From the NCBI RefSeq assembly GCF_022267515.1, contig NZ_JAKFGB010000009.1, forward strand, positions 124,001 through 188,000: a stretch of DNA of 64,000 bases, given 5' to 3'. Shown one piece after another: positions 34,953 to 46,268 of the stretch. The position numbers were made by a program, and so were the translations under genes. The DNA comes from Rubinisphaera margarita (GTDB lineage Bacteria; Planctomycetota; Planctomycetia; Planctomycetales; Planctomycetaceae). The notes beneath the pieces were generated by a model. That model was not told the DNA's origin. It did no database searches and was given only the letters and a program-made list of their open reading frames with translations. How positions within the stretch are numbered: the first letter of the stretch is position 1; each line of letters opens with the position of its first letter.

Positions 34953-36557
34953 GTGAAAATTCGATCTACGTTGACGAGTCTGGTGTGCTGTCTGTGGGCA
35001 GCGCCAGCTTTCGCATCGCCGCCGGTCCCTCCGCCGCCGGCGCCTGCTTCCGCTTCTTCTCCGCTGGCGACCGCCACGGTGCCTTCTCAGCTGGTTTTCA
35101 AAAACTCCAGTGACAACTGGCTCGAAGGTCTGGCCGTTCGGATGGAAGAATCCGAGTCCCGAATCGACCGCCTCGAAGCTCAGTACGACCAGGACGGGCA
35201 GGGGGATCCGCTTCCCGGGGTCCCTGCCGTCACCACGGTTGATGAGGAAGTTCTCGACCGGCTCGCGAAGCTGGAAGAAAACTGGGAGAAGATGAAGGAA
35301 GCCGAGGAAAAGAAGAAGCAGGACGCCCTCAAAAAGACCACATTCGAGGTGGGTGGTCGGATTCACTGGGATTACTGGAGCTTCGCCGAATCGAGCGAGG
35401 GCATCGACTTCTACGAGAATCCCAATCCGGCTTCTCCCGCCTATGGCAAGGACCCGGAAGATGTCTGGGCCTTCCGTCGAATTCGAATGGAGTTCGCCGG
35501 CGATATTACTCAGACCATGTTCTGGCGAATGCAGCTCGACTTCGCTGAACTGGAAGACGCCGCGATCAAAGACGTTTACATCGGCTTCCGCGAGCTTCCG
35601 TATAACCAGAGCCTGATTCTCGGTCATCAGAAGCGACCAATCGGCCTGGATCACTGGAACAGCAGCCGGTTCAACATTTTCCTCGAACGTCCGCTGATCG
35701 TGGAAGCCGTGAACGAAGATGCCCGCCGGATGGGGATCATGATGCACGGCTACAACGACGCCGAGTCGTTCAACTGGCAATACGGGATCGCCACGCTGGA
35801 AAACTCCGCTGGCGACCGCGCAAACCGCGGGGATGCCGGCCAATACGGCCTCCACGCCCGATTCACCGGAACTCCCTGGTACGACTGCACCTCCGGCGGT
35901 CGCGGCTATCTGCACCTGGGCATCGCGGGGATGTTCGCCAATCCCGATGGCGACGCCGATAATATGGTCACCAATGAAAATGAAGGCCGCTTCCGCACCC
36001 GTCTCTCGCAGCGATCGGAATCCCGCTGGCTCGACACGGGACGCATCGCGGGAGCCAACTGGTATGAAGTGCTGGCGTTCGAAACGATGCTCAACATTGG
36101 CTCGCTTCAGCTGACCAGCGAGTACATGAACATCTGGATGCAGCGGGACGATACCACCGCGGGGACGGGACCCGATCTTCACTTCGACGGCTATTACGTC
36201 CAGGCTTCGTACTTTCTCACCGGCGAACACATTCCGATCGATCGCACCGATGGCTCCATCGATCGCATCCGTCCCTTCGAAAACTTCTTCCTGGTCGAAC
36301 GCTGCTGCGGTGGAATTGGCAGCGGCTGGGGAGCCTGGCAGCTGGCCGGCCGGTACGACTTGCTCGATATCTCCGATCAGGACATTCGCGGCGGCGTCGG
36401 TCAGACGGCCACTCTGGGACTGAACTGGTACTGGACGGCCTATTCCCGGATGCAGTTCAACCTGATTTACGGCGATATTCGGGATCACGAGCCCGTGGCG
36501 GGCTACACCGGCGGGAATTCGCTCACGGCCGGTGTCCGTTTCGGAGCCGATTTCTAG
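34953..36557 (+). CDS. OprO/OprP-like porin with coiled-coil N terminus
   Basis: 534 residues. GTG start, with AAGGA upstream. Signal peptide (LTSLVCCLWAAPAFASPP), Pro/Ala/Ser linker, a coiled coil with register (EESESRIDRLEAQYDQ, LDRLAKLEENWEKMKEAEEK) that could contact the cell wall or trimerise, then a barrel (FEVGGRIHWDYWSF, FRRIRMEFAGDI, WRMQLDFAELEDAAIKDVYI, GHQKRPIGLDHWN) ending in VRFGADF with C-terminal Phe. Resembles phosphate-selective porin O/P. Substrate unknown. Confidence 0.85.
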   Translation: MKIRSTLTSLVCCLWAAPAFASPPVPPPPAPASASSPLATATVPSQLVFKNSSDNWLEGLAVRMEESESRIDRLEAQYDQDGQGDPLPGVPAVTTVDEEVLDRLAKLEENWEKMKEAEEKKKQDALKKTTFEVGGRIHWDYWSFAESSEGIDFYENPNPASPAYGKDPEDVWAFRRIRMEFAGDITQTMFWRMQLDFAELEDAAIKDVYIGFRELPYNQSLILGHQKRPIGLDHWNSSRFNIFLERPLIVEAVNEDARRMGIMMHGYNDAESFNWQYGIATLENSAGDRANRGDAGQYGLHARFTGTPWYDCTSGGRGYLHLGIAGMFANPDGDADNMVTNENEGRFRTRLSQRSESRWLDTGRIAGANWYEVLAFETMLNIGSLQLTSEYMNIWMQRDDTTAGTGPDLHFDGYYVQASYFLTGEHIPIDRTDGSIDRIRPFENFFLVERCCGGIGSGWGAWQLAGRYDLLDISDQDIRGGVGQTATLGLNWYWTAYSRMQFNLIYGDIRDHEPVAGYTGGNSLTAGVRFGADF

Positions 36558-36648
36558 AGCCTGGGGTCATCCAACGGCCGAGGGACAATCGGCCTGACAT
36601 CGAAATCGAACCGGTTTGAAATCGGTGCTGTTATAAAGAGGTGAGAAA

Positions 36649-37035
36649 ATGCGAAGTTCTGGCTATCTGGCCTTACTGTTATTGACGATCTGCGGAGGCT
36701 CAGCCGCCCTGGCCCAGGACGCCTGCCTCGAGACCGGGAGTTGTCCGCCGTGCTGCCCGCCTGTCTGCGAGCCGTATAAGGCGACCTGTCAGCCCTGCTG
36801 GGAGAACGAGACCGAGGACGACTACTGCTGGCAGGTGGAGAAAGACTATGTCTGTATTCCTCCGGTCAAGTTTCCCTGGCAGAAGTGCTGCGAACTTGGC
36901 TGTCCGCGGATTCGAAAGATCAACACGCTCAAAATCTATGAGTTCGAACGCGATTTCTGTCGCTTCAAGTGGAATCTGAAGAAGTTCTACCCCTGCTGCG
37001 ACCAGGAATGTGTTCCGGAGAAGGCTGCTAAGTAA
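36649..37035 (+). CDS. Cys-rich secreted protein
   Basis: 128 residues with a signal peptide (YLALLLLTICGGSAALAQDA). The mature protein has about 18 cysteines in clusters (SCPPCCPPVCEP, CQPCWENETEDDYCW, KCCELGCP, CCDQECVPEK). It is probably a disulfide-bonded envelope component; planctomycetes have Cys-rich wall/envelope proteins. No domain recognised. It lies between two porin genes and is followed by a strong terminator. Confidence 0.8.
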   Translation: MRSSGYLALLLLTICGGSAALAQDACLETGSCPPCCPPVCEPYKATCQPCWENETEDDYCWQVEKDYVCIPPVKFPWQKCCELGCPRIRKINTLKIYEFERDFCRFKWNLKKFYPCCDQECVPEKAAK

Positions 37036-37058
37036 CGCGCGCTGTCGACACCCTGCCG

Positions 37059-37090
37059 AGCCGCCCTGATTTCAGGGCGGCTTTTTTTTT
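37059..37090 (+). terminator. Intrinsic terminator of the Cys-rich gene
   Basis: AGCCGCCCTG-ATTT-CAGGGCGGCT followed by nine T. A textbook structure. Confidence 0.92.
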
Positions 37091-37521
37091 ATTGGCATCG
37101 GGCAAAGCGAGTGTGTTGCGAGGCTGCAGAACCCGGGCAAAGCTCGTCGGTGACGCAATCGAGGCATTCGGCTGACCGCGCCGGAGAGGCGGATTTTCTG
37201 AAAAAATCATGGCCGAGCCGCTTGCCAGAAGCCGGTTTCTCGGGACGCGGGTCGTATCAGTGAATCTGGGAAAGCCGGAATGGTGGCCTTTTGTGCCCGG
37301 AAATTCAGCACAATCCGGGGTGGATAGTGGCGTTGGGTACACGTATTTCCGGTAATCTGTAACGGTTATTTCGATCTTGCAGAATTATTTCTTAGGAACC
37401 TGTTTTGCCGACGGGGCCAGTCAATTCATTTCATCCTGTTTCGCAAGTGTGGCCGATAAATCTTTCTGAAAGAGTTGCCCCATTTGCGCTCGTCACAGGA
37501 TTTCCATCCTGGTTCGTTCGT

Positions 37522-37611
37522 TTTGTGGCAGATCCTCCTGCATGAGATCAGATCCTCGCAGGTGGGGATCTGTGATGCAGGAGCGTAAACCTGCCTTCAC
37601 TCTGCCACAAA
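37522..37611 (+). promoter_or_regulatory. Structured 5' leader of the BBP2-like porin gene
   Basis: Three nested helices: TTTGTGGCAGA (37522-37532) with TCTGCCACAAA (37601-37611); TCCTGCAT (37536-37543) with ATGCAGGA (37575-37582); CAGATCC (37549-37555) with GGATCTG (37566-37572). It ends 27 nt before the ATG, just ahead of the ribosome-binding site. The promoter further up (37091-37521) was not identified. Confidence 0.75.
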
Positions 37612-37638
37612 TCATCCCAAGGGAGAGCAAGGAGAAAC

Positions 37639-38973
<1,335 letters not shown>

Positions 38974-39024
38974 TTCAGGCTGATGCATCGAACCTGATGC
39001 AGAACAATTGAGTTCACGACGCCA

Positions 39025-39067
39025 CGCCGTCGTCTGCGGATTTCCTCAGACGACGGCGATTTTTTTT
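39025..39067 (+). terminator. Intrinsic terminator of the BBP2-like porin gene
   Basis: CGCCGTCGTCTG (39025-39036) pairs with CAGACGACGGCG (39047-39058), loop 10 nt, then eight T. Confidence 0.9.
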
Positions 39068-39245
39068 GCGCGCCGCCTCAACTCCGGAAATAGCAGTCTC
39101 CCCGGAAAGTGCCAGCCCCCGCTGAGCGTCTCTGAAATGGCGCCCCCGGCTCACATTCCCGGGTTCATCCCCCATAGTCACCTGACGCCCTCGCTGCTAT
39201 CATTCCCTGACGACATTTTATCAGTTTCGCAGCGATTGATTGCTC

Positions 39246-40478
39246 ATGAAATTTCAACAGACCACGCTCTCCAACGGCCTCAACATTGTTGCCGAAGTCA
39301 ATCCGAACGTGCACAGCCTGGCGTTTGGCTTTTTCGTTCGCACCGGATCCCGGGACGAGACCGACGAGGTCAGCGGCGTCAGCCACTTCCTTGAACATAT
39401 GGTCTTCAAGGGAACCGACACGTTTTCGCCGGTCGATGTGAACCGCATCTTTGACGAGGTCGGCGCCAAGTACAACGCGTCAACCAGCGAAGAAGTCACG
39501 CTGTTCTACGCCGCAATTCTGCCGGAGTACCTCGAACAGACCTTCCAGCTCATCTCGACGATCCTCTACCCGACGCTCCGGGATGACGACTTCAATATGG
39601 AGAAGAAGGTCATCCTCGAAGAAATCGGCATGTACGACGACATGCCGACCTTCTCTGCGTATGAAAAGCTGATGCACACGCACTTCGAAGGGCATCCCCT
39701 CTCCCGCAGCATTCTGGGAAGTGTCGACAGTATCACCGCGTTGACCGCCGAGCAGATGCGGGAATATCACCGCAAGCACTACCTGGCGGGGAACATCACC
39801 CTGGCGGTCGCCGGGAATCTCGACTGGGAACGGCTCACTCAACTGGCGGAGGAGTACTGCGCTCACTGGCCAGCGGGTAAGTCGGATCGGTCGATCGACG
39901 AAGCACGTCCTCCCGGTGGTCTTACGGTCCTCACCAAGGCAGGATCGATCCAGGAACATGTCGCACAGATGGCTCCCGCTCCGCCGTCGCAGAGCGAACT
40001 CCGATTCGCCGCCGACATCCTCTCCGTCATCGTGGGGGACGATTCCAACAGTCGCCTGTACTGGGAACTGATCGAGCCGGGCCATGCCGAAGCAGCCGAA
40101 CTGAGCTACAACGACTACGATGGCTCCGGAGCCTACATGTCGTTCCTGACCTGCCATCCTGATGATGTCGAAGAGAACCTCGCGAAGTTCACCCAGATCT
40201 ACGAGGAAATCAACCAGAACGGCGTCACCGAAGAAGAGCTCGAGCAGGCGAAGAACAAAGTCGCTTCGCGGATTGTCCTGCGCAGCGAACGCCCGATGGG
40301 ACGGCTCTCGTCGCTCGGCAGCAACTGGGTTTACCGGCAGGAATACCGGTCGGTCGAAGATGATCTGAACACACTGAGCGCTCTCACGACGGCTGATGTT
40401 CGCTCGCTGCTCGATCAGTACCCGCTGGGGCAGCTGACGACCGTCGCCATCGGCCCGCGCGAAACCCTCGACATCTAA
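39246..40478 (+). CDS. M16-family zinc peptidase
   Basis: 410 residues. Inverse zinc motif HFLEH (His47, Glu50, His51), third ligand Glu126 in KVILEEIGMY, 76 residues after Glu50 as the family requires. N-terminal KFQQTTLSNGLNIVAEVNP and C-terminal RPMGRLSSLGSNWVYRQEY fit bacterial pitrilysin-like processing peptidases. No signal peptide, so cytoplasmic or loosely associated. The ATG at 39246 is preferred to a TTG two codons earlier. Confidence 0.93.
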   Translation: MKFQQTTLSNGLNIVAEVNPNVHSLAFGFFVRTGSRDETDEVSGVSHFLEHMVFKGTDTFSPVDVNRIFDEVGAKYNASTSEEVTLFYAAILPEYLEQTFQLISTILYPTLRDDDFNMEKKVILEEIGMYDDMPTFSAYEKLMHTHFEGHPLSRSILGSVDSITALTAEQMREYHRKHYLAGNITLAVAGNLDWERLTQLAEEYCAHWPAGKSDRSIDEARPPGGLTVLTKAGSIQEHVAQMAPAPPSQSELRFAADILSVIVGDDSNSRLYWELIEPGHAEAAELSYNDYDGSGAYMSFLTCHPDDVEENLAKFTQIYEEINQNGVTEEELEQAKNKVASRIVLRSERPMGRLSSLGSNWVYRQEYRSVEDDLNTLSALTTADVRSLLDQYPLGQLTTVAIGPRETLDI

Positions 40479-40480
40479 AA

Positions 40481-40500
40481 CAAATTCGAAATTCGACTGC
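40481..40500. repeat. 20-mer shared with repeat R1
   Basis: CAAATTCGAAATTCGACTGC occurs here, just after the M16 stop, and again at 5946-5965 inside R1. It contains the palindrome AATTCGAAATT-like core. Meaning unknown. Confidence 0.6.
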
Positions 40501-40642
40501 CGAGCGTTCGATGGTCTGTCCGTGTCAGGTCGCGTTTTCAACGGAAACGCTGCAATTTACGCGGATGGGACGGTTACGTCTTCCAGACAATTGCGCGAAA
40601 CGAGTCCCCACTCAATCCCTCCCGCACACAGGACGAAAAATC

Positions 40643-41086
40643 ATGGCACTGCGTCAACAGGACACGCTCACTTCCGTCGGCCTGCTCATTCTCCGCGTCG
40701 CCCTTGGCGGGATGATGCTGACTCACGGCATCCCCAAGCTGCTGAAATACGGCGAGCTCTCTTCCTCATTTCCCGATCCCCTGGGAATGGGCAGTCAGCT
40801 CAGTCTGATCTCCGCAATCGGAGCCGAGGTTGTTTGTGCCGGCCTGCTGATTCTCGGGTTTGCCACGCCGATTGTCGCCATTCCTCTCGCGTTCACGATG
40901 CTCGTCGCCTTCGGAATGATCCACGCCAGCGACGCCTTCGCGGTCAAAGAGAAAGCGGCTCTCTACCTCGCGGGATTTGTTACGCTGATCTTCACCGGCG
41001 GCGGCCGATTCGCACTCTACCCGCTCGTGGCCCGGATCTTCTCACGCAAAAAGTCGACAAAGACAAAGCCGCAGAAGGGCGAATAA
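40643..41086 (+). CDS. DoxX-family membrane protein
   Basis: 147 residues from ATG 40643 with AGGAC upstream. Four membrane helices: VGLLILRVALGGMMLTHGIP, LISAIGAEVVCAGLLILGF, IPLAFTMLVAFGMIHA, and AALYLAGFVTLIFTGGG. DoxX hallmark LRVALGGMMLTHGIPKL. Basic tail (SRKKSTKTKPQKGE). The role of most DoxX proteins is unclear. Confidence 0.88.
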   Translation: MALRQQDTLTSVGLLILRVALGGMMLTHGIPKLLKYGELSSSFPDPLGMGSQLSLISAIGAEVVCAGLLILGFATPIVAIPLAFTMLVAFGMIHASDAFAVKEKAALYLAGFVTLIFTGGGRFALYPLVARIFSRKKSTKTKPQKGE

Positions 41087-41148
41087 GACCAGCGGGACGC
41101 GTCTCGACGCAACCTGCTTTTGTTGCGTAAATCGCAACCGATCGTCGG

Positions 41149-43020
41149 TTAATCTTCGTCCTCGTAGTGGACTTCGACCAGTCGCTCGGCGACGCCGGTG
41201 GAGGGGAACTCGGCAATGACGGTTTCCGCATCGGTGTGCAGGCCGATCACGGCTCGGGGGAAGCCGCCGAATTCCAGGTTTCGCAGGTAAAGCCACTGAC
41301 TGCTGCCCACCCGACAACGGGCGGCGAAGGCGACCCGGGAGTTGAGAATCTCTCGTTCCTGGGTCACGGTCAGGCGGTTCCAGTCGCACGGTTTCTTTTG
41401 GCGAACTGGTGACCAGTCGAGCAGCAATGGCAGGCACAGATTCTGCTGGCCGGTCAGCGTCGCGGTGATCGTGGACCCATCGGTCGACAGTGAACCGTCC
41501 GCCCGTTCGACGGCATCAGACGGGATCGCCAGCGGAATCACCCGGAGTTCTCGCTTTTCACGGAACAGTCGCAGAGCCCGGCCCGGCTGCAGCCTGGCCG
41601 GTTTCCAGTTGCCGAGCAGCGGCAGCTTCCAGCGGACTTCGACAGCCGCATCGACGTTCGTGGTGATCGAATCGGTCAGCAGAGCGATGTGATCGTTCCG
41701 CGACAGATACAGCTGCCGGTCGATCGTGGCGTGTTCGGTCTGAAGGCGCAGCTCGAGAAAGTCCCCCTCCGGCTCGCTGTACCAGCAGAGCGACTGCCAG
41801 TCCGCCGACAGGCGACAGACTTCGCCGTCGAGAACCAGTTCGGTCTCCCATCGCCCCCCCAGGGCCCTCATGCCGAGCGTCGTCAACCCTAGTTGAATGT
41901 TCGGCTGGTCGTAGGCTGCGGCCAAAACATCGGCTCCGGCGTACCAGTTCGAACGCATCGAAACCAGTTGCCCCCAGTCGGACTGCGTCGCGGCCGAGAG
42001 GTCATCACTCGACGACTTCGCTTTACCGCGGACGCGTGCATTGAGGGCCAGCATGGTCTGCCGGGCCCACGGAGGCAGCTTCTTGCCGTGCCTCAACTCC
42101 AGTGCATTTTGCAGCACACGGGCCCAGATTCCGTCGGTCTCGACCTCGATGGCAAGTCGTCCGTCGGCGGTTGTCAGGCTGGCGACGCGTTCCAGGAATT
42201 CGTCGAACCGCTCGGCATCTTTCTTCTTCAGAAAGCGTTCTCCCAGCACCTCGCAAATCATGGCGGCCCGGGTGAAGCTGTCGAGCCAGAACGGCAACTC
42301 AGCGAGAAGTGAGGCATGCGGCGTGCCGTCGCCGTCCGTCACGGCATCCAACTCACTGGCGTAGCCTGCCACGGCATCTCGGAAAAGTTGCCGCGAGCCG
42401 CTGAGCTGTGGCGTGGCCAGCGAGAGCAGCAGGGGGAGTTCGCCTCGCACCAGCAAAGACTCCAGATGAGGCACGTGGTCCGACTCCGGCAGTCCACCTG
42501 CTCCGGCGACCTCCTGCCGGGTCTGAGCCGCCTGTTCGAACAGGCCAACCAACTGATCTGCATTGAACAGCGATCGCTTCTCGTCCGCGCCACACAGCAG
42601 CAGAACGATCCCGGCGAGTCGTTCCCCGGAAGAAACCGTCTCGGCATCGTTGAGACGGTCCAGAACCTTGTCCGCCGCTTCCCCAGGCACGTCGCCGCTC
42701 GGATTCGACGAAGTTCCGGATAAGGTGATGAGAACGGACTCGATCGCCGCGGCGAACGACGGATCGCTGTCGGGCTGACTGCGGAGAAGATCGTTCACAC
42801 CGGTCAGCAACTGAATGCGAAGGCGAGTTCCGGCTTTTCCCTGGCCGTCAAATGGTCGGCACGCAACCAGTTCCGCAAGGCGATCGCTGCGGTTCCGGTC
42901 AATCGCTCTTTCGATGGCCGTGCGATGCGACTTCTTCCACGGAAATCGTCGCAGGCTTTCCAGGTTCGCGGAGGAGGAAGCGGCATTCGTATCCGGGGCA
43001 GGGTGTTCAGCGAGGGACAT
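41149..43020 (-). CDS. Large hypothetical protein
   Basis: 623 residues from ATG 43020. The N-terminal half (to about 350) is helical and Leu/Ala-rich; the C-terminal half is beta-rich with GRWETELVLDGEVCRLSADW, YSEPEGDFLELRLQ and CDWNRLTVTQ, somewhat like the sandwich domain of heparinase-type proteins, but that is not secure. No signal peptide, no clear catalytic motif. It reads in the same direction as the PIN/TRAM gene upstream (68-nt gap), perhaps co-transcribed. Confidence 0.7.
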   Translation of the reverse strand: MSLAEHPAPDTNAASSSANLESLRRFPWKKSHRTAIERAIDRNRSDRLAELVACRPFDGQGKAGTRLRIQLLTGVNDLLRSQPDSDPSFAAAIESVLITLSGTSSNPSGDVPGEAADKVLDRLNDAETVSSGERLAGIVLLLCGADEKRSLFNADQLVGLFEQAAQTRQEVAGAGGLPESDHVPHLESLLVRGELPLLLSLATPQLSGSRQLFRDAVAGYASELDAVTDGDGTPHASLLAELPFWLDSFTRAAMICEVLGERFLKKKDAERFDEFLERVASLTTADGRLAIEVETDGIWARVLQNALELRHGKKLPPWARQTMLALNARVRGKAKSSSDDLSAATQSDWGQLVSMRSNWYAGADVLAAAYDQPNIQLGLTTLGMRALGGRWETELVLDGEVCRLSADWQSLCWYSEPEGDFLELRLQTEHATIDRQLYLSRNDHIALLTDSITTNVDAAVEVRWKLPLLGNWKPARLQPGRALRLFREKRELRVIPLAIPSDAVERADGSLSTDGSTITATLTGQQNLCLPLLLDWSPVRQKKPCDWNRLTVTQEREILNSRVAFAARCRVGSSQWLYLRNLEFGGFPRAVIGLHTDAETVIAEFPSTGVAERLVEVHYEDED

Positions 43021-43088
43021 ACACAACTCGATGCGGGCTGTCGCCCGAAAGCAGGACTGGGAAAAGACAACGACAGCGGAAGTTCAGG

Positions 43089-44219
43089 TCAGCTGCGTTC
43101 AGTGCGCTCGGTTCGTTCGGGCCGCTCTGTGCGTTCGGCTCGATCCGCAGACCGATGCGAACGTCCCGACTGATTCGATTCCGTCCCTGAAGGCTTACCG
43201 AAGATCATGCGGCCGGCACTGTTCTGCAGCACGCTGGTCACTTCGACATCGACCTGCTGGCCGATCAGATCCTTGCCCTGTTCGCAGACGACCATCGTGC
43301 CGTCGTCCAGATAGCCAACTCCCTGGCCGTACGATTCCCCTTCCTTGATGAGATTGATCCGGACATGCTCGCCGGGAATATACTTCGGTTTGAGGGCGTT
43401 GGCGACGTCGTTGAGGTTCACCACCTCCACATTCTGCACGCCGGCGATCTTGTTCAGGTTCACATCGTTGGTCACGATGCGTCCGCTCACGATCTTGGCG
43501 ACATCAATCAGCGACTGATCGTGCGAAGAATGCTTGACCGACATCCCCTTGGCTGAGCTCGTTTCGAAGATGCGGATCTCGGCATGCGGGTGCTGTTGAA
43601 TACGGCTGAGTACATCGAGCCCCCGCCGCCCGCGGCCCCGGCGGACTTTGTCGCCACTGTCGGCGATCCGCTGCAGATCTTCGAGCACAAAGTCGGGCAC
43701 CAGCATCTGCGAGTCGACGACGTGCGTTTCGACCAGCTCGGCAATGCGGCCGTCGATCAGGGCGTGACTGTCGAGCACGAGCGGGCGGCCCCCCTTCAAT
43801 TCGCGGGAAAACTCCACATAAGGGATGATGAAGCGGAAATCGTCCTTGGTCTGCATCAGGAACGAGATGCTGAAATAGGGGACCGATAACAGCATCACGA
43901 GAGAAAACATGTGGTAGTAGGTCACCCCGGCATTTCCGAATGCCTGAGCGAACAGCGGCTCCACCGCCTGGAGCAGCAGATAACTGAGCAACACCCCAAT
44001 GAGCAGGCCGAAGTACAGAGCCGAGAGGTCCTCGATTCGTTTCCGCTTGATCAGCACATCGGTCAAAATGACACCGACGGCAATCAGCATCAGGATGAAG
44101 AAGGTCAGGAACCGGTTGTTGTGAATAACGTCCGGCATCCCGTCCTGCTGGTTCACGAACGTCGCGAACGCCCCGGCTGCAATGCATATGAAGAGAGCTC
44201 GGATGATGCTCAATAACAT
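43089..44219 (-). CDS. PIN/TRAM-domain membrane protein
   Basis: About 376 residues from ATG 44219. Four membrane helices in the first 130 residues (MLLSIIRALFICIAAGAF, FLTFFILMLIAVGVILTDVL, YFGLLIGVLLSYLLLQAV, FSLVMLLSVPYFSISFLM), then a PIN nuclease domain (PLVLDSHALIDGRIAELVET, HDQSLIDVAKIVSGRIVTND) and a TRAM domain (YGQGVGYLDDGTMVVCEQG, VDVEVTSVLQ). This is the YacL-like arrangement. The C terminus is a low-complexity RAERTERPERTERTER tail from a degenerate hexamer/nonamer repeat. Likely an RNA-binding or RNA-cutting protein. Confidence 0.9.
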   Translation of the reverse strand: MLLSIIRALFICIAAGAFATFVNQQDGMPDVIHNNRFLTFFILMLIAVGVILTDVLIKRKRIEDLSALYFGLLIGVLLSYLLLQAVEPLFAQAFGNAGVTYYHMFSLVMLLSVPYFSISFLMQTKDDFRFIIPYVEFSRELKGGRPLVLDSHALIDGRIAELVETHVVDSQMLVPDFVLEDLQRIADSGDKVRRGRGRRGLDVLSRIQQHPHAEIRIFETSSAKGMSVKHSSHDQSLIDVAKIVSGRIVTNDVNLNKIAGVQNVEVVNLNDVANALKPKYIPGEHVRINLIKEGESYGQGVGYLDDGTMVVCEQGKDLIGQQVDVEVTSVLQNSAGRMIFGKPSGTESNQSGRSHRSADRAERTERPERTERTERS

Positions 44220-44540
44220 GAAATCTATTTCCTGTGGAGTCGAGCAATGCTCGGGAGATCGTAAACGATTCGCTGGATCAGGATTCGGGCGGGACGGCAG
44301 AACGAACGTTCCGTCCCTCGGAGGGAACACAGCCGCAGGCCATCGGTGCCCGGCTCCATCGGCAGGCATCTTGCGGCCTTTCCATGCAGCGATTCGGAAC
44401 AGCCGCCAGACTTTCCAGCCACGAATTCTACAGTATTCCGCAGCACATGCGAACTTTTGACAGGAATTTGCGAGGAAACGATGAAGACGGGCCGCGATTC
44501 GTTCGACTGCGACGGCAGTCGTGGAGCCCTGGCCGAAGAC

Positions 44541-46268
44541 TCAATTTGAAATCCCCGGCTCAACCGGAACAGTCGCCGCGAACTCACCGGTTCGGATGCC
44601 CAAGTCATCAGCCAACCGAGTCAGCGCATCGGGATCAGTCCGATTGACCCCGAGATCATCGAGCCGGTTGTCCCCCAGCGAATAAACCTTCATCGACTGC
44701 CGGTCGTCGCTCACGACGTAGACCAGCGAATGGGCCGTCTGCGGGTCTTCGGGCACGGTTTCGAGAATCTCTGGAGCCAACTCATCCAGACGTTCTGGGT
44801 AGACGCCGTGAACCGCTTTGTACTCGGCCAGGGCGTAACCGGTTACCGCGACCGCGTGATAGCTCTCGGAATCGGTGATCATTTCGTCGATCCCTTCGAA
44901 GTCGGCTTCCAGGCAAAGCATCATCAGGAACCATCCGACAATCCGGCCTCGCCCTTTGAGCCCCGAGAGAGCGGTCAGCGTCCGAAATCCAAGATCAGCG
45001 GGTGATCGTGGACGCAGTTCGGCATCGAGATCTATGAGCCGCTGCCGTCGCAACAGCGGATCGGGTTCCTTCAAAATCTCAATGGCGTCGTCGAACACGC
45101 GGTTGGCATAGCGAAGCGATGTGTTCCAGTCGATCCCCATGCTTTTCAGTATCTCGAAGACACGCTCGATTTCTTCCTGATAGAGGATGAATTCAAGTAA
45201 TTCCGGTGGCAACCGTCCGCTGGCGATCGCGATCATCACCTCAAGCACACCGATTCGCATGCTCCAGTCAACGAGTTCTATTCCGTCATCCCGGGGGAAT
45301 GCCGGTCCAAGGGCTTCGAGATCGCGGCGGATCTGCCTGGCCAGTTCTGGAGGCAGTCCCGGAGCAGCCGATAACAGGCCATGAAGTCGGAGGGCTTCCT
45401 GTTCGATGAAGACGGCTCCATGGAATCTGCTCACATCGATTACCGTCTGCCGGCTTGCCCAGTGATGGATCACTCGGTGAAGCGTCAGCAACTCCCGATG
45501 AGCTTCTGCAAAGTCACCCTCTCCAATATGCAGGCAGATCCTCGTCGCCAGAACCGATCTGATCACCGGCAGAGGATTGGGGTCATGACTCAATGCGAAG
45601 TACCGCAGTCCCCCGGTCATCGAGTGACTCGGCAACGGCTCAGCAATCACCGGCTCGAAGTAATCCGGCAGAGAAACGGCCTCCCGCAGAGTTTGCAGCG
45701 GCAATGAATTCGAATCGAGCCAGGCCGCGACTTCGGGATGGCCGCCCGCCCGCCATGGCGTTTGCGTCAGTCGTTCGACGTCCTCCAGAAATAAATCGAG
45801 TTCCCGTTCATAGTCCTCCGGCTTGAGCGTCGATCGCGCGGGTGCCAGCTCGTTCGCAATCCACGAAGAGCCGCTGATCAGATAGTCTCCCGTCGGCGGA
45901 ACCGGATCAAATCCCTGAGCACGCCGGATGCGTTCCGCATCGGCTGGCGTCGAATTCCGATGCGAAGTCTCTCCAAAAACCGGCCCGGTCGCTTCCCACA
46001 GATGAGCCGCCGCGTTGTTCTCGGGCGTCACGCCCTCCCCCATCCGCCGATTCCACGCGGCGACGTAATCGGGCAGCCCGTCCTCATCCAGCGGCTCGGT
46101 GATAAATGTCGTCTCCCGCGAAATGATCAACTCCGGCGGCCCGAATACGAGCACCCAGAGAACCGGAAACAAAATCCACGCGACGAAGACAGCCGGCACC
46201 CCAATCCCGGCCGCCAGAATTGGATGCCGCCGCATCCAGCGTCCGAAGCCGTTCAACGCAAACTTCAT
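44541..46268 (-). CDS. Tandem paralogue 1: membrane-anchored protein, unknown family
   Basis: 575 residues. Signal anchor after WMRRHP (about residues 17-43: ILAAGIGVPAVFVAWILFPV). Shared family blocks: SRETTFITEPL..GLPDY near 52-70, EGVTPENNA, a central LHRVIHHW helix region, the GIDWNTSLRYANRVFDDA-like block, and a C-terminal ALAEYKAVHGVYPERLDEL module. Function unknown. Its ATG overlaps the stop of paralogue 2 (ATGA), so translation is coupled. Last gene of the array. Confidence 0.85.
   Translation of the reverse strand: MKFALNGFGRWMRRHPILAAGIGVPAVFVAWILFPVLWVLVFGPPELIISRETTFITEPLDEDGLPDYVAAWNRRMGEGVTPENNAAAHLWEATGPVFGETSHRNSTPADAERIRRAQGFDPVPPTGDYLISGSSWIANELAPARSTLKPEDYERELDLFLEDVERLTQTPWRAGGHPEVAAWLDSNSLPLQTLREAVSLPDYFEPVIAEPLPSHSMTGGLRYFALSHDPNPLPVIRSVLATRICLHIGEGDFAEAHRELLTLHRVIHHWASRQTVIDVSRFHGAVFIEQEALRLHGLLSAAPGLPPELARQIRRDLEALGPAFPRDDGIELVDWSMRIGVLEVMIAIASGRLPPELLEFILYQEEIERVFEILKSMGIDWNTSLRYANRVFDDAIEILKEPDPLLRRQRLIDLDAELRPRSPADLGFRTLTALSGLKGRGRIVGWFLMMLCLEADFEGIDEMITDSESYHAVAVTGYALAEYKAVHGVYPERLDELAPEILETVPEDPQTAHSLVYVVSDDRQSMKVYSLGDNRLDDLGVNRTDPDALTRLADDLGIRTGEFAATVPVEPGISN

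Noticed and set aside
34716..36488. 590-codon minus-strand frame over the porin gene
   Set aside because: Antisense shadow of the OprO/P-like porin, which has a signal peptide, ribosome-binding site and C-terminal Phe.
37091..37521. Additional gene or promoter ahead of the BBP2-like porin
   Set aside because: No convincing -35/-10 pair or protein-like frame was found; only the leader structure is reported.
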